DNA from: an uncultured Treponema sp. | GTDB lineage: Bacteria > Spirochaetota > Spirochaetia > Treponematales > Treponemataceae | Direction: 5' to 3' | Length of the DNA stretch: 64,000 bases | Assembly: GCA_937877535.1 (NCBI GenBank) | Contig: CALFJF010000039.1 | Span: 5,265-69,264 of the forward strand | In this document: one piece after another, positions 34,954 through 42,995 of the stretch | How positions within the stretch are numbered: the stretch's first letter is position 1 | Layout of the letters: each line of letters begins with the position of its first letter | Program-made: the position numbers and the translations under genes | Notes under the pieces: model-generated | Database searches by the model: none | Seen by the model: only the letters and a program-made list of their open reading frames with translations | Told to the model about the DNA's origin: nothing

Positions 34954-35718
34954 TTACATATTTTGAACTGAATTTTTTTCTCCAAAAAATTCTCCGTTGA
35001 ATTCCAAAATTACGTGACTAAATGCGTTTACAACGAGCGTTTTTCCGTTTTGCGTTTTTACTTCCGTTTTTCTTTTATCGTTCATATCGTAGAGATGAAT
35101 ATGCCCGTGAACAAAAAACGTTGGCGAATATTTTTTTATAAATGTATTAAAACATTCAAAACCTATATGACACGGGTCTTCTCTATCGTGAATATGCCTT
35201 GGAGAAGCGTGTGTTAGAAAAATATCCAGATAAGTCCCGTATCGAATCTTATTCCAAAGAAGACGCGGGGCAAGAAAAAGCAATTTTCGCCGCATTTGCG
35301 CTTCTGTGAATTGGCACAATCCGTTGTTGTACCGAATCGAACCAGAAACGCCCGCAATCAAAAGCGGACGGGTTTTGCCATTTTTTCCCACAACCAAAAG
35401 CCTTTTATCCATTGTTACCCGAAATCCCACGTAATCCGCGCCCGTCCGCCCGCTCATGTCAAAAATCGTGCGCTCTTCGCGAAAAACAGGATGCGCTCCA
35501 TGCGCAGACGGAACTTTGTGATAAATCGGATAATCATTCAAATTGTGATTTCCAAAAACAAAATACGTTGGCTTGTTGAGAGATGAAACTATAAAGTCAA
35601 TATATTCTGAAGGCAAGTCTCCAGCGCAAAGTACCAAGTCGATGTCATTAAACCGCTCTTTTGCTTTTGTGCTGTAAACGAGCGGGTCGATTTGGTCTGA
35701 AACGCACAGGATTTTCAT
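34954..35718 (-). CDS. Calcineurin-like metallophosphoesterase
   Basis: 254 residues from ATG 35718, where the fold begins (MKILCVSDQIDPLVY). Metal motifs in order: the opening VSDQID (a D-x-D/H site altered from the common DxH), CAGDLP (GD), FGNHN (GNHD/E type), THASPRHIHD and HGHIH. A phosphodiesterase or phosphatase activity with two metal ions is expected, perhaps on a nucleotide. It follows the TPR/nuclease-like gene by 52 nt. Substrate unknown. Confidence 0.8.
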   Translation of the reverse strand: MKILCVSDQIDPLVYSTKAKERFNDIDLVLCAGDLPSEYIDFIVSSLNKPTYFVFGNHNLNDYPIYHKVPSAHGAHPVFREERTIFDMSGRTGADYVGFRVTMDKRLLVVGKNGKTRPLLIAGVSGSIRYNNGLCQFTEAQMRRKLLFLAPRLLWNKIRYGTYLDIFLTHASPRHIHDREDPCHIGFECFNTFIKKYSPTFFVHGHIHLYDMNDKRKTEVKTQNGKTLVVNAFSHVILEFNGEFFGEKNSVQNM

Positions 35719-35770
35719 TGACCTTTGCCTCCGTGAGTGAAAAACTCGATTTTTGCTAAAGTCTAATTTT

Positions 35771-37135
35771 CTAAACTCCAGCCTTGTCAAGAATGCTTTC
35801 GAGTTTTTCCTTTCCGATTAACTCTATCGGACGATTTTCCGCAAAACCTGTTGCCGCACTTGTAAAACCAGAACTCGTAAGGACAATCGCCTTTGCACAA
35901 TTATGAGATTTTGCCCAATCAAGAACGCGCCTTATTTCTGAATCCGAAATCGGCTCTGTTTCGCGGTGAAAATCAAGCAAAAACAGTTGCTTCCTCACGC
36001 TCCGCCAGTCGTCGCCGTCTGAACCTTCTATCGCAAGAACCCGCACGCCCCAATGTTGCGCTTCCATTTTTTGCGCCGAAAATCCCATTCCTTTTAGAGC
36101 GACTTTTTTGCAAAGTTCTTCAAATTCCTGTGTAGAACACGTTAAAAACTCTTTAAGAGCGTCGTTTGTCTGTAAATCCTTGTATTCTGAAAGTTTCGCG
36201 CCAACGTCCCGAAACGAGCGATTTTTTTTGTAAATCGCCTGCCAATGCTCGATTGCTTTGTCCAAATTGCGTTGCTTTTCGTAACACGCTGCAAGAAAAT
36301 AGTGCGCGTAAAGCGTTTCTTGCGCTCCCTCGTCTTTGCTTGCGCGAACCGCTTTGTCAAATTCCGCGATTGCGTTGTCCTCGGCTCCCGCACTCATGTA
36401 GCACGAACCGCGCTCAAGAAGCGCGCGTTGCTTAAATTCAGGGTCTCGAAGCGATTTTTCAAACGCTTTTACCGCACCAGAATAATCTTTCTGCTCTTTT
36501 AATATTTTTCCGAGGTAATAATAGGTTGACGCAGTTTCTGGACTAAGTTTTATCGCATAATCGATTTCTTTTTTTGCTTTATCGACTTGCTTTGTTCTAA
36601 AATAAGCCAAACCGCAAGCGGCATGCGCCTTTACGTGCTTTGGAGCCAATTGGATTGCCTTTTGATAAAATCCGAGAGATTGGTCGTAGCGGTTTTGCAT
36701 TTCATACAATTTTCCTACTTGAAAATAATTTTCCGCAACGGCAGGCTCTAATTTTGTGAGAAGCAAAAATTCTTTGAGAGCGTCTTCTGTTTGATTGAAT
36801 TTGATAAAAAGTTGAGCGAGTTGCTTTCGGAATTCCGCCTCTGGAATCTGTCCGTCAAAAATCGCCTTTTGATTTACGAATTTATATTCCATAAGGGCGA
36901 GTTCATTTTTTTTGTCTGCAAGATACGCTTTTCCTAGATAATAATGCGCGATAAAATCCCTTGGATTTTTTGCAATCATCGCCTTTGCTGCTTTTTGCGC
37001 CGCCGCATAACGCTGTTGCTTTATCAACTTCGCTATTGAACTTATTTGCTTTGGCTGAAAAACGCTTTTGAGCGCGAAAACCGCCAAAAAACAGATTCCT
37101 ACTGCAAGGACGAGGATTATCACTATGTAAATCAT
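35771..37135 (-). CDS. Membrane-anchored TPR protein with Mrr-like tail
   Basis: 454 residues from ATG 37135, set by GGAGGA 9-10 nt upstream and by a transmembrane helix beginning there (MIYIVIILVLAVGICFLAVFAL). About seven TPR units follow (residues ~35-320; e.g. AENYFQVGKLYEMQNRYDQ, AHAACGLAYFRTKQVDKA). The last ~110 residues resemble the Mrr restriction-endonuclease fold (LTSSGFTSAATGFAENRPIELI), but the catalytic Q-x-K is replaced (LLDFHR), so it is probably a non-cutting binding domain. The topology places TPRs in the cytoplasm. Confidence 0.65.
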   Translation of the reverse strand: MIYIVIILVLAVGICFLAVFALKSVFQPKQISSIAKLIKQQRYAAAQKAAKAMIAKNPRDFIAHYYLGKAYLADKKNELALMEYKFVNQKAIFDGQIPEAEFRKQLAQLFIKFNQTEDALKEFLLLTKLEPAVAENYFQVGKLYEMQNRYDQSLGFYQKAIQLAPKHVKAHAACGLAYFRTKQVDKAKKEIDYAIKLSPETASTYYYLGKILKEQKDYSGAVKAFEKSLRDPEFKQRALLERGSCYMSAGAEDNAIAEFDKAVRASKDEGAQETLYAHYFLAACYEKQRNLDKAIEHWQAIYKKNRSFRDVGAKLSEYKDLQTNDALKEFLTCSTQEFEELCKKVALKGMGFSAQKMEAQHWGVRVLAIEGSDGDDWRSVRKQLFLLDFHRETEPISDSEIRRVLDWAKSHNCAKAIVLTSSGFTSAATGFAENRPIELIGKEKLESILDKAGV

Positions 37136-37308
37136 TGTGTCGATTTCCTCCAAAAACGGTCGCACAATTTTTTCGCACTGAAAGTTAAGATTCTTTAGAC
37201 TATAATTTTTCAAGTTCTCTGTCAAATACGCAAATGGTGGACTTTGCGAGGAAAATCTGTTACATAAAACGAAACTTGTTCATTGCGTTTTGTCGAGTAA
37301 ATCAAATA

Positions 37309-37327
37309 TTCGGCATTTATTGCCGAA
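37309..37327 (+). promoter_or_regulatory. Leader hairpin just upstream of the repeat-protein ribosome site
   Basis: TTCGGCA (37309-37315) and TGCCGAA (37321-37327) form a 7-bp stem with a 5-nt loop, ending 5 nt before the AAGGAA ribosome site. Confidence 0.4.
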
Positions 37328-37338
37328 AATAAAAGGAA

Positions 37339-39294
37339 ATGTCCGTGAAACAACGAACTCAATGGAGCGAAAAATTCATGCCGAACGTACAGAAACTGCG
37401 CCTCGTAATGAGCAAAATAATTCCCGCATTTTTTCTTGCGTCTGTCTTTTTGGGGCAGAGCGTTTTTTCCCAATCGATTTCAAAAGCGGAACTTCGCAGA
37501 ATTGAAAAAGAGCGAGCGGAAGCGAGAAGCCGCGCAGAACGCGCTGATGAGTTTGACGAGGCGGTTGACGTTTTTAGAATGAATCGAGCGGAAGAAGCCG
37601 TGCCACTTTTTGAGTCTTTTTTGGGAGAAACGGACGATTTTCCGCAAGTTTTTGTCTATCTTTCGGTTGCATATTACCAAATTGGCGAGTTCCAAAAAGC
37701 GATTGACATCGCCGAAGAAGGCTTAAAAAAAGAAGAACCAAAAGAAAACGAAAAAGTCCTTTTGTTTAATGCGGGAAATGCCGCTTACGCGCTCGGAAAT
37801 TACGTGAAAGCGGATTATTATTACGATGCCTCGCTAAAATCCGATGAAAATTATGCTCCAGCCACATTGAATCGTGCAAATACGCAACTCCGCCGAGACC
37901 AACTTCCAGAGGCTCGTGCAAATTACGTTCGATATTTGGAATTAAAACCCGAAACGCTTCAGCGACCCGAAATCGAAAAAATGATTCGACTTTTGGACGA
38001 AGAAATCGCGTTTAGAGCAAAGAATGGACCTGAATTGGTGGAGTCTTTTGGTTCAAGAAGCGACGACGGAAGTGGTGGAAAAACTGAAGCGGTGAGCGAC
38101 GCGGAAGTTTCTGCGCCCGCGCTCCCAGTCGCAGAAAAAATCGACGATGGGGAAATTTTGGGAAGCGACACATCCGTCGCCCCCGCGTTGCCGAGAGAAT
38201 CGCGAAGTACAAGCGGAGAGCGCGTTGGCGGCGGAAGTGAAACTGCGCCCGCGCTTCCGAGGGAATCGCGAAGCACAAGCGGCGAACGAGTTGGCGGCGG
38301 AAGCGAAACTGCGCCCGCGCTTCCGAGGGAATCGCGAAGTTCGAGTGGCGAGCGAGTCGGCGGAGGAAGCGAAACTGCGCCCGCGCTTCCGAGAGAATCG
38401 CGAAGCACAAGCGGCGAGCGGGTCGGCGGCGGAAGCGAATCCGCACCCGCGTTGCCGAGAGAATCGCGAAGTTCGAGCGGCGAACGAGTCGGCGGCGGAA
38501 ATGAAACTGCCCCCGCGCTTCCGAGAGAATCGCGAAGTTCGAGTGGCGAGCGAGTCGGAGGCGGAAGCGAAACCGCGCCCGCGCTTCCAAGAGAATCGCG
38601 AAGCACAAGTGGCGAGCGAGTCGGAGGCGGAAGCGAAACTGCCCCCGCGTTACCGAAAGAATCGCGAAGTTCGAGTGGCGAGCGAGTCGGAGGCGGAAGC
38701 GAAACCGCGCCCGCGCTTCCAAGAGAATCGCGAAGCACAAGTGGCGAGCGAGTCGGAGGCGGAAGCGAAACTGCCCCCGCGTTACCGAAAGAATCGCGAA
38801 GTTCGAGTGGCGAGCGAGTCGGCGGAGGAAGCGAATCCGCGCCCGCGCTCCCGAGAGAATCGCGAAGCGCAAACGGCGAGCGCGTTGGCGGCGGAAGCGA
38901 AAGTGCGCCCGCGCTTCCGAGGGAATCGCGAAGTTCAAGTGGCGAGCGGGTCGGTGGCGGAAGCGAAAGTGCGCCCGCGCTTCCGAGGGAATCGCGAAGT
39001 TCAAGTGGCGAGCGAGTCGGCGGCGGAAGCGAAACCGCGCCAGCGCTCCCGAGGGAATCGCGAAGCACAAGCGGTGAGCGCGTGGGAGGCGGAAGCGAAA
39101 CTGTGCCTGCGCTTCCGAGGGAATCGCGAAGTTCGAGCGGCGAACGCGTTAGTGGCTCTGCGCCTGAAGTTCCCGAAGAAAAAAAGGAAGAAGTCAAAAG
39201 CGAACGGATTTCTGCGCCGACTCCTCCAAATGTGGAGGAAGAAAAAAATCAAGAAGAGCCTGTGCCAGAAACGCCCTATATTGACGCAAAATAA
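37339..39294 (+). CDS. Exported TPR protein with fifteen 22-residue repeats
   Basis: 651 residues. A signal peptide lies at residues 24-45 (MSKIIPAFFLASVFLGQSVFS), so the true start may be GTG 37345 (AAGGAA six nt upstream) or ATG 37408. Residues ~60-215 are TPRs (FVYLSVAYYQIGEFQKA, LLFNAGNAAYALGNYVKA). Residues 281-610 are fifteen tandem copies of a 22-residue unit built on APALPRESRS-x-SGERVGGG-S-E-T/S, a proline- and charge-rich low-complexity spacer. The C-terminus is acidic and ends YIDAK. The protein is probably periplasmic or surface-exposed, the repeats acting as an extended stalk. Function unknown; copy number is likely to vary between strains. Confidence 0.75.
   Translation: MSVKQRTQWSEKFMPNVQKLRLVMSKIIPAFFLASVFLGQSVFSQSISKAELRRIEKERAEARSRAERADEFDEAVDVFRMNRAEEAVPLFESFLGETDDFPQVFVYLSVAYYQIGEFQKAIDIAEEGLKKEEPKENEKVLLFNAGNAAYALGNYVKADYYYDASLKSDENYAPATLNRANTQLRRDQLPEARANYVRYLELKPETLQRPEIEKMIRLLDEEIAFRAKNGPELVESFGSRSDDGSGGKTEAVSDAEVSAPALPVAEKIDDGEILGSDTSVAPALPRESRSTSGERVGGGSETAPALPRESRSTSGERVGGGSETAPALPRESRSSSGERVGGGSETAPALPRESRSTSGERVGGGSESAPALPRESRSSSGERVGGGNETAPALPRESRSSSGERVGGGSETAPALPRESRSTSGERVGGGSETAPALPKESRSSSGERVGGGSETAPALPRESRSTSGERVGGGSETAPALPKESRSSSGERVGGGSESAPALPRESRSANGERVGGGSESAPALPRESRSSSGERVGGGSESAPALPRESRSSSGERVGGGSETAPALPRESRSTSGERVGGGSETVPALPRESRSSSGERVSGSAPEVPEEKKEEVKSERISAPTPPNVEEEKNQEEPVPETPYIDAK
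38179..39168 (+). repeat. Tandem array of fifteen 66-bp units, in frame
   Basis: Each unit encodes 22 residues. Units differ by synonymous changes and at a few positions (STS/SSS/SAN, R or K, SET/SES/NET). Two adjacent two-unit blocks (about 38570-38700 and 38700-38830) are nearly identical, showing recent duplication by unequal exchange. Because the unit is a multiple of three with few stops, other frames are also open across it. Confidence 0.95.
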
Positions 39295-39298
39295 GTTG

Positions 39299-39409
39299 AA
39301 TATATGGTGGTGTTACAGAAAGTATGCTGGGAGCGGTGGTTTCGACAAGCTCAACCACCGCATATTGCTTACAGGTCAGCATACATTTTGTAACATCTCC
39401 GAATATATT
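39299..39409. repeat. Nested-hairpin (MITE/REP-like) intergenic element
   Basis: Four pairs of complementary blocks nest in order: AATATAT/ATATATT (39299, 39403), TGTTACA/TGTAACA (39311, 39389), GTATGCTG/CAGCATAC (39322, 39377) and CGGTGG/CCACCG (39334, 39355), with TTCGACAAGCTCAA at the tip. A related, degraded copy lies at 39460-39506. Confidence 0.7.
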
Positions 39410-39412
39410 ACA

Positions 39413-39454
39413 AGCGGTGGCTTGAAGGTTTCAAAACCACCGCTGCCTTTTTAT
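39413..39454 (+). terminator. Hairpin with T-rich tail after the repeat-protein gene
   Basis: AGCGGTGG (39413-39420) pairs with CCACCGCT (39437-39444), followed by GCCTTTTTATT. It can end the transcript of the repeat-protein gene and may be a third relative of the adjacent hairpin element. Confidence 0.6.
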
Positions 39455-39515
39455 TGGCATTTCGATAAACTCAACCAACGTAGTTGGAGCATACATTCAG
39501 TAAATCTATCAGTTT

Positions 39516-41327
39516 TTATTCTGTGCGGCGTACTTTTTCGTAGAGCCAAGCGCGGGAAAGCGTGAAAAAGACGGGGCGACCGTGCGGGCAATGCGGGTCT
39601 GGAAGCAAAAACGCTTTTTCGGAAAGTTCTTTTGCAAACTCGTCGCTGATTGGCGTTCCTGCCATAACCGCTTTTCGGCACGCCGCACTCGCGCACGCTC
39701 GGTATAGTATGTTTCTAGTTCCTTCTTCATTTTTTGAAGAAAGCAGCGCATTCTTAAAATCCTCTTGAGAGCCTGTCCATTTTTCACTCACCGTGTTGAA
39801 CTCAAATTCGCCGTCTCCGATTTTTCTTCCAGAAAATCCTACTTCGGAAAGCGATTGCAATGCGCTTCCAATCGCTGCTTCCGTTTCTTCGTCGTCGGTT
39901 TGAATTTTGTACGGAATCAAAAGCGGCTCTGCATTTTTGCTAGAAAGAGCGGCAGAAAAAATCTCGTCAAAAAGCAAGCGTTCATGGACTGCGTGCTGGT
40001 CGATTACAAAAAGGCTGTCGTTTTTTTCTGCCAAAATAAACGTTTCCATGGTGCGTCCAACGTATCGAATCGCGCCGTTTTTTTTGGTTTCGAGATTTTT
40101 TGTTTCTTTTCCAAAATCAAAATTCAAAAACCGCGAAAGCGATTTATTTTTGATTCCAATCGAATTTGGCTCAGATATTATTCTTTTTCCAAAATCAAAA
40201 TCCGTTTTGTAGAGCGTTTTTTTCTCGATTTCTTTTGATTTTGCTTTTTCAAAAACCGAAGGAGAAAAATCCGCTTCTTCAAAATCGCCTTTTGAAACAG
40301 AAATTGACGCTACGGAGCGCAAAAACGAGCGAATGTTTGAACTCACCGCGTGATGAAGCGGGGCGGGGTCTTTGAATTTTATTTCTCGCTTTGCTGGGTG
40401 AATGTTGAAGTCCACCAAAGCGGGAGAAACGTGCGCAAAAAGAGCGGCTACGGGGTGCGTTCCATTTGGAAAAAAACCTTGACAGCCGTATTCAATCGCT
40501 TGCATGAGTGAAAAATCAGTTACGCGCCGCCCGTTCACGTAAATGAAAATCTGCCGTCTGTCGTTTCTCCGAATTGAAGGGTCGCCTAACACAATCGAAA
40601 ACGAAAATGTCGTTTTTCCGTCGGCTTCCGTGCCGCTTCCTTGGATTTCGTTCAAAAGTGCCGTTTGTTCAAAAGAAAATTCAAGCGCGCGCGCAAATCT
40701 TGCTGAAAGCGATTTTGCCTTTGGAAGCGAAAGCCGCTCTTGAGAATCCACAAAAAACTGAAAAGAAACGTTCGGAAGTGGAAGGGCTTTTTCAACGAAC
40801 GTTTCGCGGCATTGCATCGTTTCGCTCGCGTTTTTTTTCAAAAATCGCCTTCGGGCAGGAAAATCCGAAAAAAGATTGTTGCTTTCAACGCGCGTTCCGA
40901 TTCCATTTTGAAACAAAGGAACGCGCGTGATTTTTCTGCCATTTTGATTTGAAACGGAAAGTCGTTCATTTTTGCTCGTAACAAAAAGTTCAGAAACCGC
41001 CGCGATTGACGCGAGTGCTTCGCCTCTAAATCCAAGCGTTGTAAGAAAATCCAAATCGTCCGCTTCGATTATTTTGCTCGTTGCGTGAGGAAACGCGCAA
41101 TGCTCCAAATCGTCGTGCGTCATTCCAGAACCGTTGTCAATCACGCTTACGCGCTTAATGCCGCCCGCTTCAATTTCAACGAGAATTTCATCTGCGTCGC
41201 TATCCACGGCGTTATCCATAAGTTCACGCACGACCGACGCGGGTTTTTCTATGACTTCGCCAGCAGCAATTCGGCGCGCAACGTCTTCCCTCAAAATCCG
41301 CACGGCTCTTCGCGGCTTTTCAGCCAT
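39516..41327 (-). CDS. mutL: DNA mismatch repair protein MutL
   Basis: 603 residues from ATG 41327, where the conserved start lies (RRAVRILREDVARRIAAGEV). GHKL ATPase motifs: ELMDNAVDS, DNGSGM and the GFRGEAL loop. The C-terminal domain has DQHAVHERLLFDE, close to the DQHA(X)2E(X)4E endonuclease motif except that the last Glu is Asp, plus ACRKAV and CPHGRP, so it probably nicks DNA itself, as in bacteria without MutH. It overlaps the end of xseB by 8 nt (ATGGCTGA). MutS is not in the window. Confidence 0.92.
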   Translation of the reverse strand: MAEKPRRAVRILREDVARRIAAGEVIEKPASVVRELMDNAVDSDADEILVEIEAGGIKRVSVIDNGSGMTHDDLEHCAFPHATSKIIEADDLDFLTTLGFRGEALASIAAVSELFVTSKNERLSVSNQNGRKITRVPLFQNGIGTRVESNNLFSDFPARRRFLKKNASETMQCRETFVEKALPLPNVSFQFFVDSQERLSLPKAKSLSARFARALEFSFEQTALLNEIQGSGTEADGKTTFSFSIVLGDPSIRRNDRRQIFIYVNGRRVTDFSLMQAIEYGCQGFFPNGTHPVAALFAHVSPALVDFNIHPAKREIKFKDPAPLHHAVSSNIRSFLRSVASISVSKGDFEEADFSPSVFEKAKSKEIEKKTLYKTDFDFGKRIISEPNSIGIKNKSLSRFLNFDFGKETKNLETKKNGAIRYVGRTMETFILAEKNDSLFVIDQHAVHERLLFDEIFSAALSSKNAEPLLIPYKIQTDDEETEAAIGSALQSLSEVGFSGRKIGDGEFEFNTVSEKWTGSQEDFKNALLSSKNEEGTRNILYRACASAACRKAVMAGTPISDEFAKELSEKAFLLPDPHCPHGRPVFFTLSRAWLYEKVRRTE

Positions 41328-41628
41328 GTATGCGAAGCCCCTCCTCTGGCGCGTCCGTTTGCGCAAAAAGGTCTAACTCCGCTTTTGCGCCTTTTTTTCC
41401 CGCTTCCAATTCTTCAAGCGGGCTGTTCAAAAGAATCTGGACTTTTCCTTCGATTTTTTCGAGTTCGCTTTCGAGTTCTTTTGCGAGTTTTATGCCTTCT
41501 TCAAAAGACAAAAGCGCGTCTTCGATTCCGATGTCTTTTTCGCGGATTTTTTCCGAAATGCTTTCGAGTTTTTTCAGTCGTTCTTCAAACGATTCTGTGT
41601 TTTTTTCTTTTTCCTTTGATTTTCGCAT
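41320..41628 (-). CDS. xseB: Exodeoxyribonuclease VII small subunit
   Basis: 102 residues from ATG 41628, set by GGAGG. The core SFEERLKKLESISEKI, then DALLSFEEGIKLAKELESEL is the XseB helical hairpin. With XseA it degrades single-stranded DNA from both ends. The C-terminal ~35 residues (AKAELDLFAQTDAPEEGL) extend past the minimal family length of 70-80. It is between xseA (41 nt upstream) and mutL (overlapping) in one repair operon. Confidence 0.9.
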   Translation of the reverse strand: MRKSKEKEKNTESFEERLKKLESISEKIREKDIGIEDALLSFEEGIKLAKELESELEKIEGKVQILLNSPLEELEAGKKGAKAELDLFAQTDAPEEGLRIHG

Positions 41629-41669
41629 TTTTTTTCCTCCGATTTTTGATTTTTCTGTTTTGAACAAGT

Positions 41670-42863
41670 TTATTTTGTTCGCTCTGCGTTGAGTTTTCCG
41701 TCCATTAGCGTGATTTCGATTTTTTCGCCAAAAGAAACGTCGCTTTGTTTTCGCACAATGTTTCCGTCCGCCTTACGAACAACGGCGTATCCGCGAGACA
41801 AAATCGAGTTGGGGCTTGAGTCTTCAATCGTTTGCGCCGCTTTTTCGATTTTTGTGCGCGTGTTAAAAAGGATTTTTTTCATGCTCTCTTCGATTTCTTT
41901 TTTTGAAAGCGAGATTTTTGCAGAAAGCGGAATCGAAATCGACGAAAATCGCATTTCGAGCGTGCTTGAATCAAAGGCTTTAAGAGAAAGCCGCATCGTA
42001 TGTATGAGATTTTCGATTTTGGAAAGCAGCGCGTTTTGAAGAAAGTCGATTTCTTCAAGGATTTCTGCTTTTTGCGGAAAAACGAGTTCTGCCGCCGCGC
42101 TTGGCGTAGGCGCGCGCACGTCCGCAGCGTAATCTGAAAGTGCCCAATCTATTTCGTGCCCGACTGCGCTCACCGTGGGAATTTTTGATTCAGAAATTGC
42201 GCGAACAACGTTTTCTTCGCTAAACGGAAGCAAATCTTCAAGCGAGCCGCCACCTCGCCCAATAATCAAAACGTCGCAAAGCGAAAATGCGTTTGCGGTT
42301 TTTATTTGCTTTGCGATTGATTTTGCCGCCTCTTCTCCTTGAACCAAAGCGGGAAGAATAATGACGTTTACGTTTTGATTTCGTCGCCGCGCAATTTGCA
42401 AAATATCTCTGACCGCCGCTCCCGTGGGGCTTGTTATAATGCCAACCGTGCGCGGAAACTCTGGAAGCGGCTTTTTTTTGTCTGGAGCAAAAACGCCTTC
42501 CTCCGCGAGTTTTTGCTTTCGCTCTTCGATTATTTTGAGAATATCGCCTTCGCCTGCGATTTTTAGATTTTTTATGACAATTTGATAGCGACCTTGCGGC
42601 GCGTACACTTGAATCGCGCCTTCCGCCTGAACTTTTAGCCCGTCTTTGAGAGAAAACGAAAGACTCGCCGCTTTTGAGCGAAACATCACCGCGCCAATTT
42701 GCGCTCCCGCGTCTTTGAGCGTAAAGTAAAGATGTCCGTTTGTGGCGGGGCGAAAATTGGAAACTTCGCCTTCAACGACAATCGTTTGGAGATTTTTTTC
42801 GATGAGTTTTTTTACAATTTCAGTAACTTCGCTTACAGAATACGCGGGATTTTTTTCTTCCAT
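41670..42863 (-). CDS. xseA: Exodeoxyribonuclease VII large subunit
   Basis: 397 residues from ATG 42863; the open frame extends to 42956 but that part is not conserved. The N-terminal OB fold (VVEGEVSNFRPATNGHLYFTLKD) is followed by the catalytic core: GIITSPTGAAVRDIL, IIGRGGGSLEDLLPFSEENVVRAI, PTVSAVGHEIDWAL and DVRAPTPSAAAEL. The helical C-terminal part is shorter than in E. coli (456 residues). First gene of the xseA-xseB-mutL operon. Confidence 0.93.
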   Translation of the reverse strand: MEEKNPAYSVSEVTEIVKKLIEKNLQTIVVEGEVSNFRPATNGHLYFTLKDAGAQIGAVMFRSKAASLSFSLKDGLKVQAEGAIQVYAPQGRYQIVIKNLKIAGEGDILKIIEERKQKLAEEGVFAPDKKKPLPEFPRTVGIITSPTGAAVRDILQIARRRNQNVNVIILPALVQGEEAAKSIAKQIKTANAFSLCDVLIIGRGGGSLEDLLPFSEENVVRAISESKIPTVSAVGHEIDWALSDYAADVRAPTPSAAAELVFPQKAEILEEIDFLQNALLSKIENLIHTMRLSLKAFDSSTLEMRFSSISIPLSAKISLSKKEIEESMKKILFNTRTKIEKAAQTIEDSSPNSILSRGYAVVRKADGNIVRKQSDVSFGEKIEITLMDGKLNAERTK

Positions 42864-42925
42864 GAGCAAAAATCGTATCAAAAAAATCAAGAAAAATCGA
42901 CTAGAAATAAGCGTTCGTAAAAAAG

Positions 42926-42956
42926 TTGTTCGGAAACTAACCGAGTTTCCGAACAA
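42926..42956. repeat. Perfect 13-bp inverted repeat between divergent genes
   Basis: TTGTTCGGAAACT (42926-42938) and AGTTTCCGAACAA (42944-42956), 5-nt spacer, between xseA and the spiro-SPASM gene. No T-run follows on either strand, so it may be an operator rather than a terminator. Confidence 0.6.
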
Positions 42957-42995
42957 GTCAAAGAATTCGAGTCGGAAAACCGAAAATAAAGAAAT

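Noticed and set aside
38179..39168. CRISPR-like periodicity
   Set aside because: The units are contiguous, 66 bp, in frame and without unique spacers; no cas gene is present.
37959..39197. Long open frames antisense and +1 to the 22-residue repeat region (412, 352 and 472 codons)
   Set aside because: They exist because the 66-bp unit is a multiple of three with no stops in several frames; the frame with TPRs, signal peptide and normal codon use is the real one.
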